This document shows, piece by piece, positions 6,832-8,770 of a DNA stretch of 8,770 nt. A program made the position numbers and the translations under genes. The stretch covers positions 1-8,770 of the forward strand of contig DATGIQ010000662.1 in the NCBI GenBank assembly GCA_035295665.1, given 5' to 3'. Position 1 is the stretch's first letter, and each line of letters starts with the position of its first letter. A model generated the notes under the pieces. It had not been told where the DNA came from. It worked only from the letters and a program-made list of their open reading frames with translations, and did no database searches. This stretch comes from DATGIQ01 sp035295665. GTDB lineage: Bacteria > Planctomycetota > Planctomycetia > Gemmatales > Gemmataceae.

Positions 6832-6900
6832 CCGTGCTGTCCTGGCGAGGGAATTTCGAATCTGGAGTAAAGGGGCTCGATATCTCGGAGTCAACGATTC

Positions 6901-7680
6901 ATGCTCGAAATCCGAAATCTGCACGCTCGTGTTGAGGGCAAGGAAATCTTGCGCGGCATCAACCTGGCGATTGGTGCCGGCGAGGTCCATGCCATCATGG
7001 GGCCGAACGGCTCTGGAAAGAGCACCCTCGCAGGTGTGCTCGCCGGGCGGGATGCCTATGAAGTCACCGAAGGCGAGATCGTCTTCGAGGGGAAAAACCT
7101 CCTGGACATGGATCCGGAAGAGCGGGCCCGTGAGGGGCTGTTCATGGCCTTCCAGTATCCGGTCGAGATCCCCGGCGTGAGCAACACCTACTTCCTGCGT
7201 GCGGCGGTGAACGCCATCCGCAAACACCGCGGCCAGGAAGAAATCGATGCCATGGATTTCCTCACGCTCGTCAAGCAGAAGATGAAAAGCCTACAGATGA
7301 GCGACGACCTGCTCAAACGTCCCGTCAACGAAGGATTCTCCGGCGGCGAGAAAAAACGCAACGAGATCTTTCAAATGGCGGTGCTCGAGCCCAGGTTGGC
7401 CATCCTCGATGAGACCGATTCGGGGCTGGATATCGATGCTCTGCGCATTGTGGCCGATGGTGTGAACGCGCTCCGCGGCAAGGACCGTGCGACGCTGGTG
7501 ATCACTCATTACCAACGGCTGCTGAATTATATCGTTCCTGACACGGTGCATGTCCTAGTGAATGGACGTATCGCTCGCACTGGCGGCAAGGAGTTGGCCC
7601 TGGAGCTGGAAGCAAAGGGCTACAAGGAATTCGGCTGGACGGAGGAAGAGGTCAAACGGGCCCAGCTTGCCAATGCGTGA
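6901..7680 (+). CDS. sufC: Fe-S cluster assembly ATPase SufC
   Basis: SufC is the ABC-type ATPase of the SufBC2D complex; its ATP-driven dimerisation reshapes SufB-SufD during cluster assembly. It is soluble and not a transporter. At 259 residues it has the usual family length (about 250). Motifs in order: Walker A GPNGSGKST (34-42, K40), Q-loop region FMAFQYPVEIPGV with the PVEIPGV segment characteristic of SufC, ABC signature FSGGEKKRNE (S147-G149), Walker B LAILDETDSGLD (D170, E171), and H-loop H203 in VITHYQRLL. The ATG at 6901 gives the expected N-terminus MLEIRNLHARV; GGAG at 6887-6890 is 10 bases upstream, a little far. It lies 199 bases after sufB, an unusually wide gap for this operon that contains the small ORF. 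SufD follows 37 bases later. Confidence 0.97.
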   Translation: MLEIRNLHARVEGKEILRGINLAIGAGEVHAIMGPNGSGKSTLAGVLAGRDAYEVTEGEIVFEGKNLLDMDPEERAREGLFMAFQYPVEIPGVSNTYFLRAAVNAIRKHRGQEEIDAMDFLTLVKQKMKSLQMSDDLLKRPVNEGFSGGEKKRNEIFQMAVLEPRLAILDETDSGLDIDALRIVADGVNALRGKDRATLVITHYQRLLNYIVPDTVHVLVNGRIARTGGKELALELEAKGYKEFGWTEEEVKRAQLANA

Positions 7681-7717
7681 GCCCGGCTTTGCCGCTCGGC
7701 AGAGGATTCGGCACGCC

Positions 7718-8770
7718 ATGATCGACGTGAAGGAAGAAACGAACAGCTATTTGTCGAATTTTGCCCGGTTCGAGAACGAGTCGGCGCATGATGGCCACGC
7801 CTGGCTCCATCGGCTTCGAAAAGCGGCCCTGAAGCGTTTCACCGAGCTGGGCTTTCCGTTGACTCGGAATGAGGACTGGAAGTTCACCAACGTCGCCCCC
7901 ATCGCGAAGATTCCGTTTCGGTCCGTCGCATCCGAGGACAAGAGCGGTGTGACTGCCGAAGTGCTCAAGCGGGCCGTGGTGGCAATCCAGGATTCGGTCC
8001 AGTTGGTCTTCATCAATGGGCGGTACGCGCCGGAACTTTCCCTACGGCCACCCCTCCCGCATGGCGTCATCTTGACGAGCCTTGCTGCGGCTCTGCACGC
8101 GCATCCGGACCTCGTCGAACCGCACCTGGCCCGGTATGCGGCTTACCAGGACCATGCCTTTACGGCCCTCAATACGGCGTTCATCGAGGACGGAGCGTTC
8201 GTTTTCGTCCCCGCCGGAGTGGTTGTCGAGCTACCGATCCATCTGATGTTTGTCACCACCTCGGCCGGGGAAGGAACCGTGTCGCATCCACGTAACCTGA
8301 TCATCGCTGGTACCGAGAGCCGGGCGAGCATCGTGGAGACCTACACCGGATTGGAAGAGGACGTTTATTTCACCAACGCCGTGACGGAGGTTCTTGCGGA
8401 CGACCGAGCCAAGATCGATCACTACAAGCTCCAGCGCGAAAGCACGGAGGCATTCCACGTAGCCACGCTGCAGGTGCGGCAGCAGCAGCGAAGTACGTTT
8501 TCCTCCGGCTACCTGGGTTTTGGCGGCGCCCTGGTACGCAACGAGGTTCGGGCAACCCTCGACGGCGAGCAGTGTGAATGCACGCTCAACGGCCTGTACA
8601 TGGCCGGCGGCCGGCAGCACATGGACAATCACACGGTCATCGACCATGCCAAACCGCACTGTGCCAGTCATGAGCTCTACAAGGGGATCCTGGACGGCCA
8701 CGCCCACGGGGTCTTCAACGGCAAGATTTTTGTGCACCAAGATGCCCAGAAAACCGACGCCAAGCAGACC
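7718..8770 (+). CDS. sufD: Fe-S cluster assembly protein SufD, 3'-partial (cut by window edge)
   Basis: SufD is the SufB paralogue that completes the SufBC2D scaffold and is needed for iron entry and complex stability. From ATG at 7718 (MIDVKEETNSYLSNFARFEN) 351 residues can be read before the window ends. Full SufD is usually about 430-450 residues, so roughly 80-100 are missing. Recognisable parts are the N-terminal PLTRNEDWKFTNVAPI segment, FINGRYAPELS, LNTAFIEDGAFVFVPAGVVVE, GYLGFGGALVRNEV, LNGLYMAGGRQHMDNHT, and PHCASHELYKGILDGHAHGVFNGKI followed by DAQKTDAKQ. The last part belongs to the beta-helix core that faces SufB. The ribosome binding site is weak: AGAGG is 12 bases upstream. No other in-frame start fits better (GTG at 7727 is possible). 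No stop codon interrupts the frame. Confidence 0.95.
   Translation, partial: MIDVKEETNSYLSNFARFENESAHDGHAWLHRLRKAALKRFTELGFPLTRNEDWKFTNVAPIAKIPFRSVASEDKSGVTAEVLKRAVVAIQDSVQLVFINGRYAPELSLRPPLPHGVILTSLAAALHAHPDLVEPHLARYAAYQDHAFTALNTAFIEDGAFVFVPAGVVVELPIHLMFVTTSAGEGTVSHPRNLIIAGTESRASIVETYTGLEEDVYFTNAVTEVLADDRAKIDHYKLQRESTEAFHVATLQVRQQQRSTFSSGYLGFGGALVRNEVRATLDGEQCECTLNGLYMAGGRQHMDNHTVIDHAKPHCASHELYKGILDGHAHGVFNGKIFVHQDAQKTDAKQT

Noticed and set aside
6773..7180. 135-codon + strand frame entering sufC
   Set aside because: Most of it is an out-of-frame reading of the start of sufC. It has no ribosome binding site and its Arg/Ser-rich product matches nothing I know.
8231..8740. 169-codon minus-strand frame opposite sufD
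   Set aside because: Antisense of the conserved sufD core, with no start signal and no recognisable domain.

Overview
The window looks like a piece of a GC-rich bacterial chromosome, most likely from a planctomycete (Gemmataceae-like). The main clues are a very large Ser/Thr kinase with a DFN activation motif, a single membrane segment and a C-terminal TPR array, and a proline-rich surface-type protein next to it. Both are typical of planctomycetes, but the taxonomic call is inference. All supported genes lie on the + strand. I see no rRNA, tRNA, CRISPR array, transposase or phage gene.

Region by region: (1) positions 3-1385 hold the 3' part of a Pro/Ala/Ser/Thr-rich protein that ends in a hydrophobic segment and a basic tail. 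(2) The short gap 1386-1479 carries an 11-bp inverted repeat overlapping a degenerate 7-bp tandem repeat (NNNCCTT-like). (3) Positions 1480-4449 encode a membrane-spanning Ser/Thr protein kinase with TPRs. (4) The 240-bp gap 4450-4689 carries a terminator-like hairpin and then an AT-rich sigma70-type promoter with a small palindrome against its -35 box. (5) From 4690 to the window edge there is a SUF iron-sulfur cluster assembly operon: an Rrf2-family regulator with three cysteines, sufB, a 35-codon small ORF with a strong ribosome binding site, sufC, and sufD cut by the edge.

How the genes work together: SufB, SufC and SufD form the SufBC2D scaffold ATPase that builds Fe-S clusters. The Rrf2 protein probably senses cluster status through Cys94/Cys106/Cys112 and controls its own operon from the only clear promoter, upstream of its gene. 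The kinase and the proline-rich protein are not obviously linked to the SUF genes, and the terminator-like hairpin and new promoter separate the two units.

Nothing here is a clearly new multi-gene system. The items most worth a second look are the small ORF between sufB and sufC, the candidate Rrf2 operator on the promoter, the wide cysteine spacing in the regulator, and the heptamer/inverted-repeat element before the kinase.
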